NCBI GenBank assembly: GCA_020635675.1
Contig: JACJZJ010000002.1
Coordinates: forward strand, 372,001 to 436,000
From: Flavobacteriales bacterium
GTDB lineage: Bacteria; Bacteroidota; Bacteroidia; Flavobacteriales_F; PHOS-HE28
DNA: 64,000 nt
Direction of reading: 5' to 3'
Below the pieces are notes generated by a model that was not told the origin of the DNA, made no database searches, and saw nothing but the letters and a program-made list of their open reading frames with translations. The translations under genes and the position numbers were made by a program. The first letter of the stretch is position 1. Each line of letters opens with the position of its first letter. This document shows, piece after piece, positions 49,853-58,653 of the stretch.

Positions 49853-52479
49853 CAGTTGACGTTCGAGCTGCCACCCCTAAGGATATGGACGTATCCATTG
49901 AGCTGCTTCGCCTCCAGCCCGTCCAAACGCTTGAAATAGACCACGCACGTGTAGAAATACACGCCGTCGTTCACGAGCCCTCCTCCGCCTTTCCTTTCAC
50001 CGGTCCATTCGATGGCAGGGTCATCCGTGGTGTAGACCACCTGGCCCCATCGATCGTAGATGGTCAGGTCGATATGGTCCACACCACGGTACGGGAAGGG
50101 TACGAACGCGTCATTGTGATGGTCACCGTTCGGGGTGAACACGTTCGGCAATTCGTATTCGGGACAATTGTCGCCACACGCTACATTGCTGTATGCGCTC
50201 TCATTGCCCATGCTATCCACCGCGGTCACGACGTAGCATCCGGCGACAGAACTGCCATCGACATGAAGAAAGACCGTATCCGTGTGTCCATAGTTCGAAC
50301 CGACCAACTGGTATGCCCCGCCCAGGGAGTCGGAGAAGAATATGTTGTAGTACCAGGTATCGTCCGCGCAACTCGAATTCGGGTCGGTCCAGGTCAGTGT
50401 GTTCAGAGGTTCCTCACAATCATTGTCCAGCATCAGGGCCGGAGGACAGGGAGGTGTCAGGTCCACGGGAACGGCACATCGCTCCTGGCTGAAATTGATC
50501 AGGGGGGAGACCACGGACGGGTCGCCATAGGCCCCGATCGTGCCCACCTTGTAGCAATACGTTTCGCCGTTGACCAGTCCCGTATCCACGTATGTCGGCT
50601 CGGTGCTCGTCCCGATGGGCATGAAATCGACACCATCGAAGCGATAGATCACGAAATCGGTATTGGTCCAAGGGGTGTTCGCCGTCCAGCTCAGGGTGAT
50701 CTGTTCGTCGTTCGGCGCGGCGGCCAGGAACACCGAGCTTGCGGGATCGCTGCTTCCGATGAACGTGCTGCCATTGCCCCCGAACAACTCAACGCGGTAC
50801 ACGTGCGGCCCGTCGCGTGTATCGATGCCGCCATCCACCACGACCGTGTCAGGATGTTCGAGGTACGGATGGGTCGTGGACGTCCAGACGAGCGTATTGG
50901 CCAGGTCGTATCCGTCGCCACGGTACAACTTGAATTGATAGGGGCCGGGGTGCTGCACGGTATCGAGGTCGACGGCGTTCGTCCAACGCACGGTATCCTG
51001 CCCAATGGACGGGTCGGTGGTGATGACGCTCACGTTGGTCAACAGGGGAACATCCCGCTCCAGGAATGCACAGAACTCATCGCTCGCGTAACTCTGTCCA
51101 CCATCCGCAAAGTAGGCGGTGACCATGTAACAGTATTGCACACCGAAAAGGACACTGCCGTCCAGGTAGCTGGTGTTCCCGACACCGTTCACCGCGGCCA
51201 ACAAGGTGTACCCGGTGTAGGCGGGCACGCCCGTCTCACAGTGCGCGGGGGAGAAACCATAGCTGTTCACTCTTCGGTAGATGCGGTACCCTTCCGCGTT
51301 CGTGCACATGCTGGGGTCCCAGGCGAGCGCGAGCGCGTTCGCTTGCGGCGTAGCAGTGGGGTTCTCGGGTGCCGGTGCCACGACGCGAATGGTCATGCTT
51401 TCATAGTCCTCGAGTTGCACCAACGGGGCGTCATCGGTCGCACGGAAGACCATCTGATAGGGTTGCAGGCGTACATGGTCGCAAACCGTGCTCCAACTGA
51501 AGGTCCCGCTCACCGGATTGTTGGGCGCACCGGCCGTGAAGACCGCAGGTGAACTACTCAGTACGAGCGGCTCGCCCAATGCCTGTAGGGAAACATCATC
51601 ACCCGGATCCGGGTCCGAAGCCTGGATCGGGATCACCAAGGTGGTCCCGGCGACCACGCAGGTATCCTGGAGCTCGGCCACCAACGGCGGTTGGTCATTG
51701 CAGCCGGGTCTCACCGTGATCTGCATGTCCCTGGTCACCTGCCCGACATTGATCCAGGTGCCATTGATCCGTCGCCATTCCTTGACGATGAATGCGATGT
51801 TGTATTCCCCGACCAATTGTGGGGATTCCCAGGTGATCGTGCCGGTCAACGGATCCATGTCGAACTGGTTGTTCGCCCCCGGTACGACCTGGTCGGGGTA
51901 GCTGTAGTTCCCGATCGGCGCACAGTCAGTACCCGCACAGATCGTCAATGCATAGGAAAGGCTGTCCCCGTCCGGGTCGTACGCCGCCGGATTGTGGACC
52001 CATGGCACCTGGTAGCAGGCATCCTGGAGCGGCGGGTTCAGGAATCGAGCGGAGCAGTTGGCTCCAACGGCCGGGGAAATGACCAGGACGGTCTTCACGC
52101 AGAGGGGCACGTTCACCGAGTTGGGGATGTTCACCACCCCCTCGTTCCTGTTCGCGTCCTCCATCGAGAGCGTGTATACACCCGGACCTGAATAGAGGTG
52201 ATCGCCCAGGTACAGGTTGCGCTGGGCGTCATTGGGCAACAGATCGATCTGCACCCTGGCAAGGGAGTCCACGGTACCGTCCCCCCAATCGATACCCAAC
52301 TCCGGACGATCCGCCGGAGCCGATGTCCTCGTATGGGTGATGATCTGGATGTGGTACAGGAGCGGATCGTTCGGGTCCACGCAATAGATGATCTCCGCAG
52401 CACGATTGTGCGTGGCGGAGACGAGCGTCGGCAGCGCCAAGGCCATCGCCACCATCCAGGGCCGGAACGATCGGAACAT
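49852..52479 (-). CDS. Large surface protein with T9SS type B sorting domain
   Basis: 875 aa from the ATG at 52479 (RPWMVAMALALPTLVSA is the signal peptide). The N-terminal 300 residues (THNRAAEIIYC..., PELGIDWGDGTVDSLAR, CYQVPWVHNPAAYDPDGDSLSYAL, VKEWR) are of a kind I recall in gliding-motility-associated proteins with cadherin-like or PKD-like folds. The middle has fibronectin III-like units (LAWDPSMCTNAEGYRIYRR, ITLSWTANTPWTNTDFVIYR, NTLTWTDPNS). The tail is type B (YELPNVFTPNGDHHND, YDRWGQVVYTTDD, GYVHILRGG), with six extra residues after the usual end (GSSNVN). Many Cys residues are present. It is probably a surface adhesin. Confidence 0.87.
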   Translation of the reverse strand: MFRSFRPWMVAMALALPTLVSATHNRAAEIIYCVDPNDPLLYHIQIITHTRTSAPADRPELGIDWGDGTVDSLARVQIDLLPNDAQRNLYLGDHLYSGPGVYTLSMEDANRNEGVVNIPNSVNVPLCVKTVLVISPAVGANCSARFLNPPLQDACYQVPWVHNPAAYDPDGDSLSYALTICAGTDCAPIGNYSYPDQVVPGANNQFDMDPLTGTITWESPQLVGEYNIAFIVKEWRRINGTWINVGQVTRDMQITVRPGCNDQPPLVAELQDTCVVAGTTLVIPIQASDPDPGDDVSLQALGEPLVLSSSPAVFTAGAPNNPVSGTFSWSTVCDHVRLQPYQMVFRATDDAPLVQLEDYESMTIRVVAPAPENPTATPQANALALAWDPSMCTNAEGYRIYRRVNSYGFSPAHCETGVPAYTGYTLLAAVNGVGNTSYLDGSVLFGVQYCYMVTAYFADGGQSYASDEFCAFLERDVPLLTNVSVITTDPSIGQDTVRWTNAVDLDTVQHPGPYQFKLYRGDGYDLANTLVWTSTTHPYLEHPDTVVVDGGIDTRDGPHVYRVELFGGNGSTFIGSSDPASSVFLAAAPNDEQITLSWTANTPWTNTDFVIYRFDGVDFMPIGTSTEPTYVDTGLVNGETYCYKVGTIGAYGDPSVVSPLINFSQERCAVPVDLTPPCPPALMLDNDCEEPLNTLTWTDPNSSCADDTWYYNIFFSDSLGGAYQLVGSNYGHTDTVFLHVDGSSVAGCYVVTAVDSMGNESAYSNVACGDNCPEYELPNVFTPNGDHHNDAFVPFPYRGVDHIDLTIYDRWGQVVYTTDDPAIEWTGERKGGGGLVNDGVYFYTCVVYFKRLDGLEAKQLNGYVHILRGGSSNVN

Positions 52480-52486
52480 GGGTGAC

Positions 52487-52494
52487 CAAAGTTC
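52487..52494 (-). promoter_or_regulatory. -7 box of the 875-aa surface protein gene
   Basis: GAACTTTG on the minus strand, one mismatch to TAnnTTTG, seven bases before the ATG at 52479. It supports that start. Confidence 0.4.
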
Positions 52495-52596
52495 GCACAT
52501 TCCGCATGCTTCCCGATCGCAAGCCATGTGCGTATGCTGGACGAACGCGATATCCGGGCCGTTGTTCTTCCCCCTTCACCGCCACTCGTGGAGGGC

Positions 52597-52604
52597 TATC
52601 TTTG
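52597..52604 (+). promoter_or_regulatory. -7 box of the leucyl aminopeptidase gene
   Basis: TATCTTTG, perfect TAnnTTTG, 12 bases before an in-frame GTG at 52617. It rules out upstream ATGs as starts. Confidence 0.55.
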
Positions 52605-52616
52605 GCCTGCACCGCT

Positions 52617-54074
52617 GTGCGAACCGCATTCCCCGCCAACGTGGTCATACTGGAGAAACTCGCCCGACAGCGCCCGGGATCGGATGCCGTAACCGTCATC
52701 GGAGCCCGTTCGCACCTTCGTCAGCTCGACCTTTCCCGCGAAGATGAACAGGATGTTCTGGCCCAGTTGGACCGGGATGCGCCAGTGGCCATATCACGGT
52801 CGCAAGGACGGATCGTTCTTGTCCATCGGAGCGCGAAGGGTCCAAGGGCAAGGCAACTCGAAGTTGCCCGGCGGGCGGGCGCAGAAATGGCGACCATCCT
52901 GAACAGCGCGGGGCGAAGGTCGGCACAGTTGCAAGCCGTGCTCAAGGATGCGGAGCTGGTCCTGGCACTCGCCGAGGGGGCCCTCCTGGGGGGATATCGG
53001 TTCCGGAAATACAAGACCTCGGGCACGGGCCCCACCTTGGGATCGCTCAAGGTCGTTGGTACCGTGGTCGACATCAAGGCGGTGCAGGAACTGAACGACG
53101 TGGTCATGGCGGTGTGTGCCGCACGGGACCTCGTGAACGAACCGGTCTCCTTCCTGAACGCCACGCAGCTCTCCGCCGAGATCCGGACCCTCGCGCGGAA
53201 CACCCCGGGGCTCAAGGTCCAGGTTTTGGACAAAGCACAGATCGAGGCCCTGGGCATGGGCGGCCTGCTGGCGGTGAACAAGGGCAGCCTGGACCCGCCC
53301 ACGTTCAACATCCTTGAATACAAGCCCAGGCGCGCTGTGAACGAAGCACCCCTGGTCCTGATCGGCAAGGGCGTGGTCTATGATACCGGTGGGCTGAGCC
53401 TCAAACCCACGCCCCACAGCATGGACTACATGAAGTGCGACATGGCCGGAGGGGCGGCCGTGATCGGGGCGATCGCCGCGGCGGCCCAGCAGGACCTGCC
53501 ACTTCATCTGGTCGCACTGGTACCCGCCACGGACAATCGTCCGGGTGGGAATGCCTTCGCCCCGGGCGACGTAGTACGCATGCACAACGGTCTGACCGTT
53601 GAGGTGATGAACAGCGATGCAGAGGGCCGCATGATCCTGGCCGATGCCCTCAGCTATGCGGAACGGTACGGACCCGAACTGGTGATCACGGTGGCCACGC
53701 TCACGGGAGCGGCGGCACGGGCCATCGGTCAACAGGGGATCGTGGGCATGGGCACCGCTGACGAGCGGACCATGCGATCATTGGTGAACGCCGGTGAAAG
53801 GGTCCACGAACGCATCGCGCTCTTCCCTTTCTGGGAGGAATACGACAAGGAGTTGGAGAGCGAGATCGCGGACATGAAGAACCTGGGGGGTGATAGCGCG
53901 GGGATGATCACGGCCGGAAAATTCCTGGCCCGCTTCACACGCCGACCCTACTTCCACCTGGACATCGCGGGGCCTGCGTACCTGATGCGGGCGGACGGGT
54001 ACCGGCCCCAGGGAGGCACCGGGGTCGGCGTACGCCTCCTGTACCGCTTCCTTCGGGACCGCGCCGGCAGATGA
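52617..54074 (+). CDS. Leucyl aminopeptidase (M17 family)
   Basis: Cytoplasmic two-metal aminopeptidase. The catalytic C-terminal half is unmistakable: LIGKGVVYDTGGLSLKPT (metal-binding Lys and Asp), KCDMAGGAAVIGA, VPATDNRPGG, NSDAEGRMILADAL (normally NTDAEGR) and VATLTGAA. The start is taken as the GTG at 52617 (MRTAFPANVVILEKLARQ), giving 485 aa. The frame is open to 52482 but that part overlaps the divergent promoter region and has no family look. No signal peptide is visible. Confidence 0.9.
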   Translation: MRTAFPANVVILEKLARQRPGSDAVTVIGARSHLRQLDLSREDEQDVLAQLDRDAPVAISRSQGRIVLVHRSAKGPRARQLEVARRAGAEMATILNSAGRRSAQLQAVLKDAELVLALAEGALLGGYRFRKYKTSGTGPTLGSLKVVGTVVDIKAVQELNDVVMAVCAARDLVNEPVSFLNATQLSAEIRTLARNTPGLKVQVLDKAQIEALGMGGLLAVNKGSLDPPTFNILEYKPRRAVNEAPLVLIGKGVVYDTGGLSLKPTPHSMDYMKCDMAGGAAVIGAIAAAAQQDLPLHLVALVPATDNRPGGNAFAPGDVVRMHNGLTVEVMNSDAEGRMILADALSYAERYGPELVITVATLTGAAARAIGQQGIVGMGTADERTMRSLVNAGERVHERIALFPFWEEYDKELESEIADMKNLGGDSAGMITAGKFLARFTRRPYFHLDIAGPAYLMRADGYRPQGGTGVGVRLLYRFLRDRAGR

Positions 54075-54113
54075 TCGACCCATCCGAAGCAAATAAGCCA
54101 AGAACGGAAGAAC

Positions 54114-55184
54114 ATGAGCGAAGGAACACCCGCAACGCGTGTGGGGATCAGTTGTGGTGACCTGAACGGCATCGGCCTGGAGGTCATTCTTAAGACCTTC
54201 GAGGATGGACGCATGCTCCAGGAGGTGACCCCGGTGCTGTATGCCAATGCCAGGGTCGTCAGCCAGCACCGCAAACTCCTGGACCTCGAGGAGGTCCAGT
54301 TCCATCGTGTGAGTGACGCCGTGGAAGCACTTCCCCGGAAATTGAACGTTGTGAACGCTTGGGAGGAGGACCTCACGGTGGAACTGGGCCGTCCGTCCGG
54401 ATCCCTGGCCGCCTATGCGATCCGAAGCCTCGAAACCGCCACCCACGACCTGGCCGCAGGAAAGGTCGATGTGCTGGTGACCGCGCCGATCGATAAGCAC
54501 AGCATGGAAACCGCCGGGTTCGCGTTCCCCGGCCATACCGAATACCTGGCCCATGTGGCAGGGGTCGAGGAGGTGCTCATGGAACTCATAGGCGAGGGCC
54601 TTTGCGTGGGCATGGTCACCGGGCACATTCCTTTGAAGGATGTGGCGCAGGCCATCAGCACGGAAAAGATCCTCGTCAAGACCCGGTCGCTCCACCAAAG
54701 CCTGCAGCGTGATCTGGCCGTACCCTCTCCCCGGATCGCGCTACTCGGTTTGAATCCTCACGCCGGTGACAGCGGCACACTTGGCACCGAGGACCGGGAA
54801 CGGATCCTGCCCGCGGTCCGGCAGCTGAACACGGAAGGCATCCTCGCCATGGGGCCCTACGCGGCCGATGGCTTCTTTGGCAATGGGACCTTCGAACATT
54901 TCGATGGCATCATGGCGATGTACCACGACCAGGGGCTTATCCCGTTCAAGACCATCGCCTTTGGTCACGGTGTCAATTTCACCGCCGGCCTTCCCATCGT
55001 TCGCACCAGTCCCGATCACGGCACCGGCCTGGACATTGCCGGGAAAGGAGTGGCCGATGAAGGGTCCTTCCGTGCAGCGGTCTGGGCCGCATGTGACATC
55101 CGGGCGAACCGCGAGAGGTACAAACTACTGACAGCCAACCCGTTGCGACCGCAACGCACCGAGAGATCGAAGACCGCGGGGTAG
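54114..55184 (+). CDS. pdxA: 4-hydroxythreonine-4-phosphate dehydrogenase
   Basis: NAD-dependent step of the DXP-dependent pyridoxal phosphate route. 356 aa. Family blocks: GISCGDLNGIGLEVILKTF (residues about 12-30), TAPIDKHSMETAGFAFPGHT with the metal-binding His (about 123-142), ALLGLNPHAGDSGTLG (about 206), and MYHDQGLIPFKTIAFG and RTSPDHGTGLDIAGKG (about 269-310). It lies 39 bases behind the aminopeptidase gene, possibly in one transcript. Its co-substrate route uses DXP made by the dxs product encoded at 59998-61947. Confidence 0.97.
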   Translation: MSEGTPATRVGISCGDLNGIGLEVILKTFEDGRMLQEVTPVLYANARVVSQHRKLLDLEEVQFHRVSDAVEALPRKLNVVNAWEEDLTVELGRPSGSLAAYAIRSLETATHDLAAGKVDVLVTAPIDKHSMETAGFAFPGHTEYLAHVAGVEEVLMELIGEGLCVGMVTGHIPLKDVAQAISTEKILVKTRSLHQSLQRDLAVPSPRIALLGLNPHAGDSGTLGTEDRERILPAVRQLNTEGILAMGPYAADGFFGNGTFEHFDGIMAMYHDQGLIPFKTIAFGHGVNFTAGLPIVRTSPDHGTGLDIAGKGVADEGSFRAAVWAACDIRANRERYKLLTANPLRPQRTERSKTAG

Positions 55185-55239
55185 CCGGAAATCCCTTTCA
55201 GGGGGGTGGTGGCTTTGCGGCGGGGATCTTGGATCTCGC

Positions 55240-55247
55240 TACATTTG
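55240..55247 (+). promoter_or_regulatory. -7 box of the DUF177-rpmF-plsX-fabH operon
   Basis: TACATTTG, perfect TAnnTTTG, 27 bases before the ATG at 55275. Confidence 0.6.
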
Positions 55248-55274
55248 CGGTCCCCTTTTCACAGGGGGGCCAGG

Positions 55275-55796
55275 ATGGATGCCTTGAAGGACCATACCAT
55301 CGAATTCGTCGCTCTTAAGGACGGTGTTCATCAGTTCCATTTCGAACTGGGCACCCGCTTCTTCAACGCAGCCTCGGATGAACTCCTGGACGACGGGCTG
55401 GTGACGGCGGATGTTGAGTTGGAGAAGGGCCCGGCCATGTTGGTAGCCCAGATCCATTGCCACGGCACTGTGCATACCACGTGCGATCATTGCAATGGTC
55501 CGCTGGACCAACCGGTGGACGGACGGCAGCGTGAGGTCTTCCATCTGAACGGACGACAGCGATTCGACGGAATGGAAGATGACGTGGTCGGCTTGGACCC
55601 TGACGATCATGCCATCGAACTGACGCATTATCTGTACGAATGCGTTCGTCTCGCCATGCCGACACGCCGACTGCATGCGCAGGGGCAATGCGACCCGGAG
55701 GTCGAGGCGGCCCTGGCCCGACATCAGCATACGGACGGAACGGAACAAGGCGACCCCCGCTGGGCCGCGCTACGCACATTGAAACAGCAGCGCTGA
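55275..55796 (+). CDS. DUF177 (YceD-type) protein
   Basis: 173 aa from the ATG at 55275. The family's Cys pair is visible in TTCDHCNGPLDQPV (about residue 74) and a later Cys in QCDPEVEAAL (about 141). The usual acidic helix region (DDHAIELTHYLYECVRLAMP) lies between. YceD/DUF177 genes precede rpmF in most bacteria, and a link to 23S rRNA accumulation has been reported for plant and bacterial members. It is first in the lipid block here, 24 bases ahead of rpmF. Confidence 0.88.
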   Translation: MDALKDHTIEFVALKDGVHQFHFELGTRFFNAASDELLDDGLVTADVELEKGPAMLVAQIHCHGTVHTTCDHCNGPLDQPVDGRQREVFHLNGRQRFDGMEDDVVGLDPDDHAIELTHYLYECVRLAMPTRRLHAQGQCDPEVEAALARHQHTDGTEQGDPRWAALRTLKQQR

Positions 55797-55820
55797 TCCG
55801 CGCGCCGAACAACTACGACG

Positions 55821-56012
55821 ATGCCCAACCCGAAGCGACGCCACTCCAAGACGCGCACCATGAAACGCCGCACCCATCAAGGGGCGTCAACGCCCACGGT
55901 GACCACCTGTCTGGAGACCGGCGAGACCCACTTGCGCCATCGCGCGTACCAGGTCGGGGACGACCTGTACTACAATGGCAAGCTGCTGGTCTCCGCCGCC
56001 AACGAGGAGTAG
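55821..56012 (+). CDS. rpmF: Ribosomal protein L32
   Basis: 63 aa. The basic start MPNPKRRHSKTRTMKRRTH is typical for bL32; the middle keeps one Cys (TVTTC) and lacks the full four-Cys zinc ribbon, as in many Bacteroidota. It sits between DUF177 and plsX in the classic order. Confidence 0.95.
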   Translation: MPNPKRRHSKTRTMKRRTHQGASTPTVTTCLETGETHLRHRAYQVGDDLYYNGKLLVSAANEE

Positions 56013-56048
56013 GACCAGACCTTTCCGCGCAGCTCCTTGCCTTCCGCA

Positions 56049-56987
56049 ATGCGGATCGGATTGGACATCATGGGTAGCGACCACGGCCCGGAAGTGCCGG
56101 TGCGTGGCGCGGTAATGGCTTTGGGCGAACTGCCCGCGGACGTACGCCTTGTCCTGATCGGCGACGAATCAAGGATCTTGGAGCGCCTGCAGGCCGAAGG
56201 TGTGGGTCCTGAACGGTTCGAGATCGTGGCGAGCCGGGACGATGTGACCATGAAGGACAGTGCAACCAGGGCGTTGCAGAGCAAACCGCAAAGCAGCATC
56301 GCGCTCGGCTTCGGTCTGTTGAAAGAAGGGCGCCTGGATGCGTTCGCCAGCACGGGGAACACCGGAGCGATGCTCGTTGGCTCCGTGCTCAGCGTCAAGC
56401 CCATCCCCGGGGTCATCCGACCATGCATCTGCAGCATCGTACCGGAAGAGAACGGTGACTACGGCATCCTGCTCGATGTCGGGGCCAATGCGGATTGCAA
56501 GCCGGACGTGCTCTATCAGTTCGGTCTGCTCGGCGCCCTGTTGGCCAAGCATGTCTACCATATCGCCGAACCGAAGGTCGCCCTTCTGAACATCGGGGAG
56601 GAGGAAAAGAAGGGGAATTCGGTCACCCTGGCCGCCTATGAGCTGATGAAGGAGGGTGGCCAATACAACTTCATCGGCAACATCGAAGGACGTGACCTGT
56701 TCAATGGGAAGGCGGACGTGGTGGTCTGCGATGGCTTCACCGGGAACATCGTTCTGAAGGCCGTGGAAGCCTTCCACGATCTCCTGAAGAAGCGTGGCGT
56801 GCAGGAGCCGTTCTTCGATCGGTTCGACTATGAGAACTATGGTGGTTTGCCCGTGCTTGGCGTGAACGGGAACGTGATCATCGGTCACGGGATCAGCAAC
56901 GCCGCCACCGTCAAGAACATGGTGCTCTTCACTAGGGAGGTGGTGCTCAGCAAGCTCAACGACCGGATCCGCGAAGCGCTCCGATGA
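56049..56987 (+). CDS. plsX: Phosphate acyltransferase PlsX
   Basis: Makes acyl-phosphate from acyl-ACP for phospholipid synthesis. 312 aa from the ATG at 56049 (MRIGLDIMGSDHGPEVPVRG); the in-frame ATG at 56037 is less likely by family comparison. Other blocks: DAFASTGNTGAMLVGS (about residues 97-112), LLDVGANADCKPDVL (about 141-155) and VVVCDGFTGNIVLKAVE (about 225-241). The stop overlaps the fabH ATG (ATGA). Confidence 0.96.
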   Translation: MRIGLDIMGSDHGPEVPVRGAVMALGELPADVRLVLIGDESRILERLQAEGVGPERFEIVASRDDVTMKDSATRALQSKPQSSIALGFGLLKEGRLDAFASTGNTGAMLVGSVLSVKPIPGVIRPCICSIVPEENGDYGILLDVGANADCKPDVLYQFGLLGALLAKHVYHIAEPKVALLNIGEEEKKGNSVTLAAYELMKEGGQYNFIGNIEGRDLFNGKADVVVCDGFTGNIVLKAVEAFHDLLKKRGVQEPFFDRFDYENYGGLPVLGVNGNVIIGHGISNAATVKNMVLFTREVVLSKLNDRIREALR

Positions 56988-57994
56988 ACAAGGACCAGAG
57001 CCCAGGAAGGACCACGGCCGCGATCACCGCGGTGCATGCCTATGTACCGGACAAGGTGCTCAGCAATCATGACCTCGAGGGCATGGTGGAGACCAATGAC
57101 GCCTGGATCACGGAACGGACCGGCATCAAGGAAAGACGGATACTGGGTAAAGGGCTGGGGACCTCGGAGATCGGCGTCCGGTCCGTTCAAGGCATTTGCG
57201 AGAAACGCGGCATCGACCCTTCGGAGATCGACCTCGTGATCTGCGCGACCGTCACCCCGGACCATGTATTCCCGGCCACGGCGAACATTATTTGTGACCG
57301 CGTCGGCGCAAGGAACGCATGGGGCTTCGATCTCATGGCCGCATGCAGCGGCTTTCTTTACGCACTGACGACAGGTGCGCAGTTCATCGAGACCGGACGA
57401 TACAAGAAGGTGGTCGTGGTAGGTGCCGACAAGATGAGCTCGATCATCAACTATGAGGACCGCTCCACCTGCATCATTTTCGGTGACGGAGGCGGCGCGG
57501 TGCTCTTGGAGCCGAACACCGAGGGCTTCGGAGTGCTGGACAGTGTGCTCTATTCGGACGGCTCAGGCTGTCAATACCTGCATCAGAGATCGGGCGGGTC
57601 CGTAAGCCCACCCACCATCCGCACCGTGGAGGCGAACGAACATGCCGTGTTCCAGGAGGGCAAGGCCGTGTTCAAATTCGCCGTCACCAACATGGCCGAC
57701 GTGAGCGCAGAGGTCATGGAACGCAACGGTCTGCGCTCCGAGGACGTGACCTGGTTGGTGCCCCATCAGGCCAACCTGCGGATAATCGATGCCACGGCAC
57801 GGCGGATGGGGCTGGGCGAGGACAAGGTGATGGTCAATATCGACCGGTACGGCAATACCACCGCCGGTACGCTTCCCCTGCTGCTGTGGGAATGGGAACC
57901 GAAGCTGAAGCGAGGCGACAACCTGGTGCTTTCCGCCTTCGGTGGCGGCTTCACCTGGGGCGCCATCTATGTGAAATGGGCCTACGGCGGCTGA
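56984..57994 (+). CDS. fabH: Beta-ketoacyl-ACP synthase III
   Basis: Starts fatty-acid synthesis by condensing acyl-CoA with malonyl-ACP. 336 aa. Catalytic triad region visible: Cys in MAACSGFLYAL (about residue 121), His in WLVPHQANLRII (about 260) and Asn in YGNTTAGTLPLL (about 289). WITERTGIKERR (about 38) is the standard N-terminal block. Coupled to plsX by an ATGA overlap. Confidence 0.97.
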   Translation: MNKDQSPGRTTAAITAVHAYVPDKVLSNHDLEGMVETNDAWITERTGIKERRILGKGLGTSEIGVRSVQGICEKRGIDPSEIDLVICATVTPDHVFPATANIICDRVGARNAWGFDLMAACSGFLYALTTGAQFIETGRYKKVVVVGADKMSSIINYEDRSTCIIFGDGGGAVLLEPNTEGFGVLDSVLYSDGSGCQYLHQRSGGSVSPPTIRTVEANEHAVFQEGKAVFKFAVTNMADVSAEVMERNGLRSEDVTWLVPHQANLRIIDATARRMGLGEDKVMVNIDRYGNTTAGTLPLLLWEWEPKLKRGDNLVLSAFGGGFTWGAIYVKWAYGG

Positions 57995-58007
57995 TCCCAC
58001 CCTTTCC

Positions 58008-58015
58008 TACCTTCG
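58008..58015 (+). promoter_or_regulatory. -7 box of accB
   Basis: TACCTTCG, 32 bases before the accB ATG, in the gap after fabH. Confidence 0.4.
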
Positions 58016-58047
58016 CCCGAACCCGGCTGAACCCCTAACAACGAACC

Positions 58048-58542
58048 ATGAACCTCTCGCAGATCCAGGAGCTGATCAAGTTCGTGGCCAAGAGCGGCGT
58101 GAGCGAGGTGGAGATCGAGCAGAAGGATTTCAAGATCACCATCAAGACCCCCTCCAGCAAAAAGGAGAAGGAGGTGCAGGTGATCGCCGCCCCGCCTCCG
58201 GCCTATGCCGCACAGCTGCCACCTCCTCCCGCACCAGCGCCAGCCGCTGCTCCAGCCGCAACGCCGTCCGCTCCGGCGGCCCCACCCCCGGAGGAATCGA
58301 AGTACATCACCATCAAGGCACCGATGATCGGTACGTTCTACCGCGCCGCAGGTCCTGACAAGCCCACCTTCGTGAACGTGGGCGATGAGGTGAAGCCCGG
58401 CAAGGTGATCTGCATCATCGAAGCGATGAAGCTCTTCAACGAGATCGAGTGCGAGGTGAGCGGCAAGATCGTGAAGGTGCTTGTGGACGACGCCAAGCCC
58501 GTGGAGTACGACCAACCGCTGTTCCTAGTGGACCCGTCTTAG
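58048..58542 (+). CDS. accB: Biotin carboxyl carrier protein of acetyl-CoA carboxylase
   Basis: 164 aa. A charged N-terminus (IEQKDFKITIKTPSSKKEKE), a Pro/Ala-rich linker (residues about 49-85) and the biotinyl domain with CIIEAMKLFNEIE (biotin on the Lys, about residue 130). Carries CO2 between AccC and the carboxyltransferase. accC follows, separated by an inverted-repeat element. Confidence 0.97.
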   Translation: MNLSQIQELIKFVAKSGVSEVEIEQKDFKITIKTPSSKKEKEVQVIAAPPPAYAAQLPPPPAPAPAAAPAATPSAPAAPPPEESKYITIKAPMIGTFYRAAGPDKPTFVNVGDEVKPGKVICIIEAMKLFNEIECEVSGKIVKVLVDDAKPVEYDQPLFLVDPS

Positions 58543-58547
58543 TAAGC

Positions 58548-58637
58548 CGCAGAAGCGCAGAGACGCCATGTTCCTTGAAGGAATCGTCGCCAAGTACGCA
58601 CCGAAGTCCGCATTCTTCGCGCCTCTGCGCCTCTGCG
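58548..58637. repeat. Intergenic inverted-repeat element between accB and accC
   Basis: Two 19-base arms (58548-58566 and 58619-58637) that are inverted copies with 17 of 19 positions matching, built on the unit CGCAGAnGCGCAGAGnCGC. Inside lies a perfect 13-base palindrome, TTCCTTGAAGGAA (58570-58582). The arms resemble the CGCAGAGGCGCAGAG-type intergenic repeats I have seen in many environmental genomes. It has no coding capacity of its own. Confidence 0.75.
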
Positions 58638-58653
58638 TCCAATCTCGTTGCTG

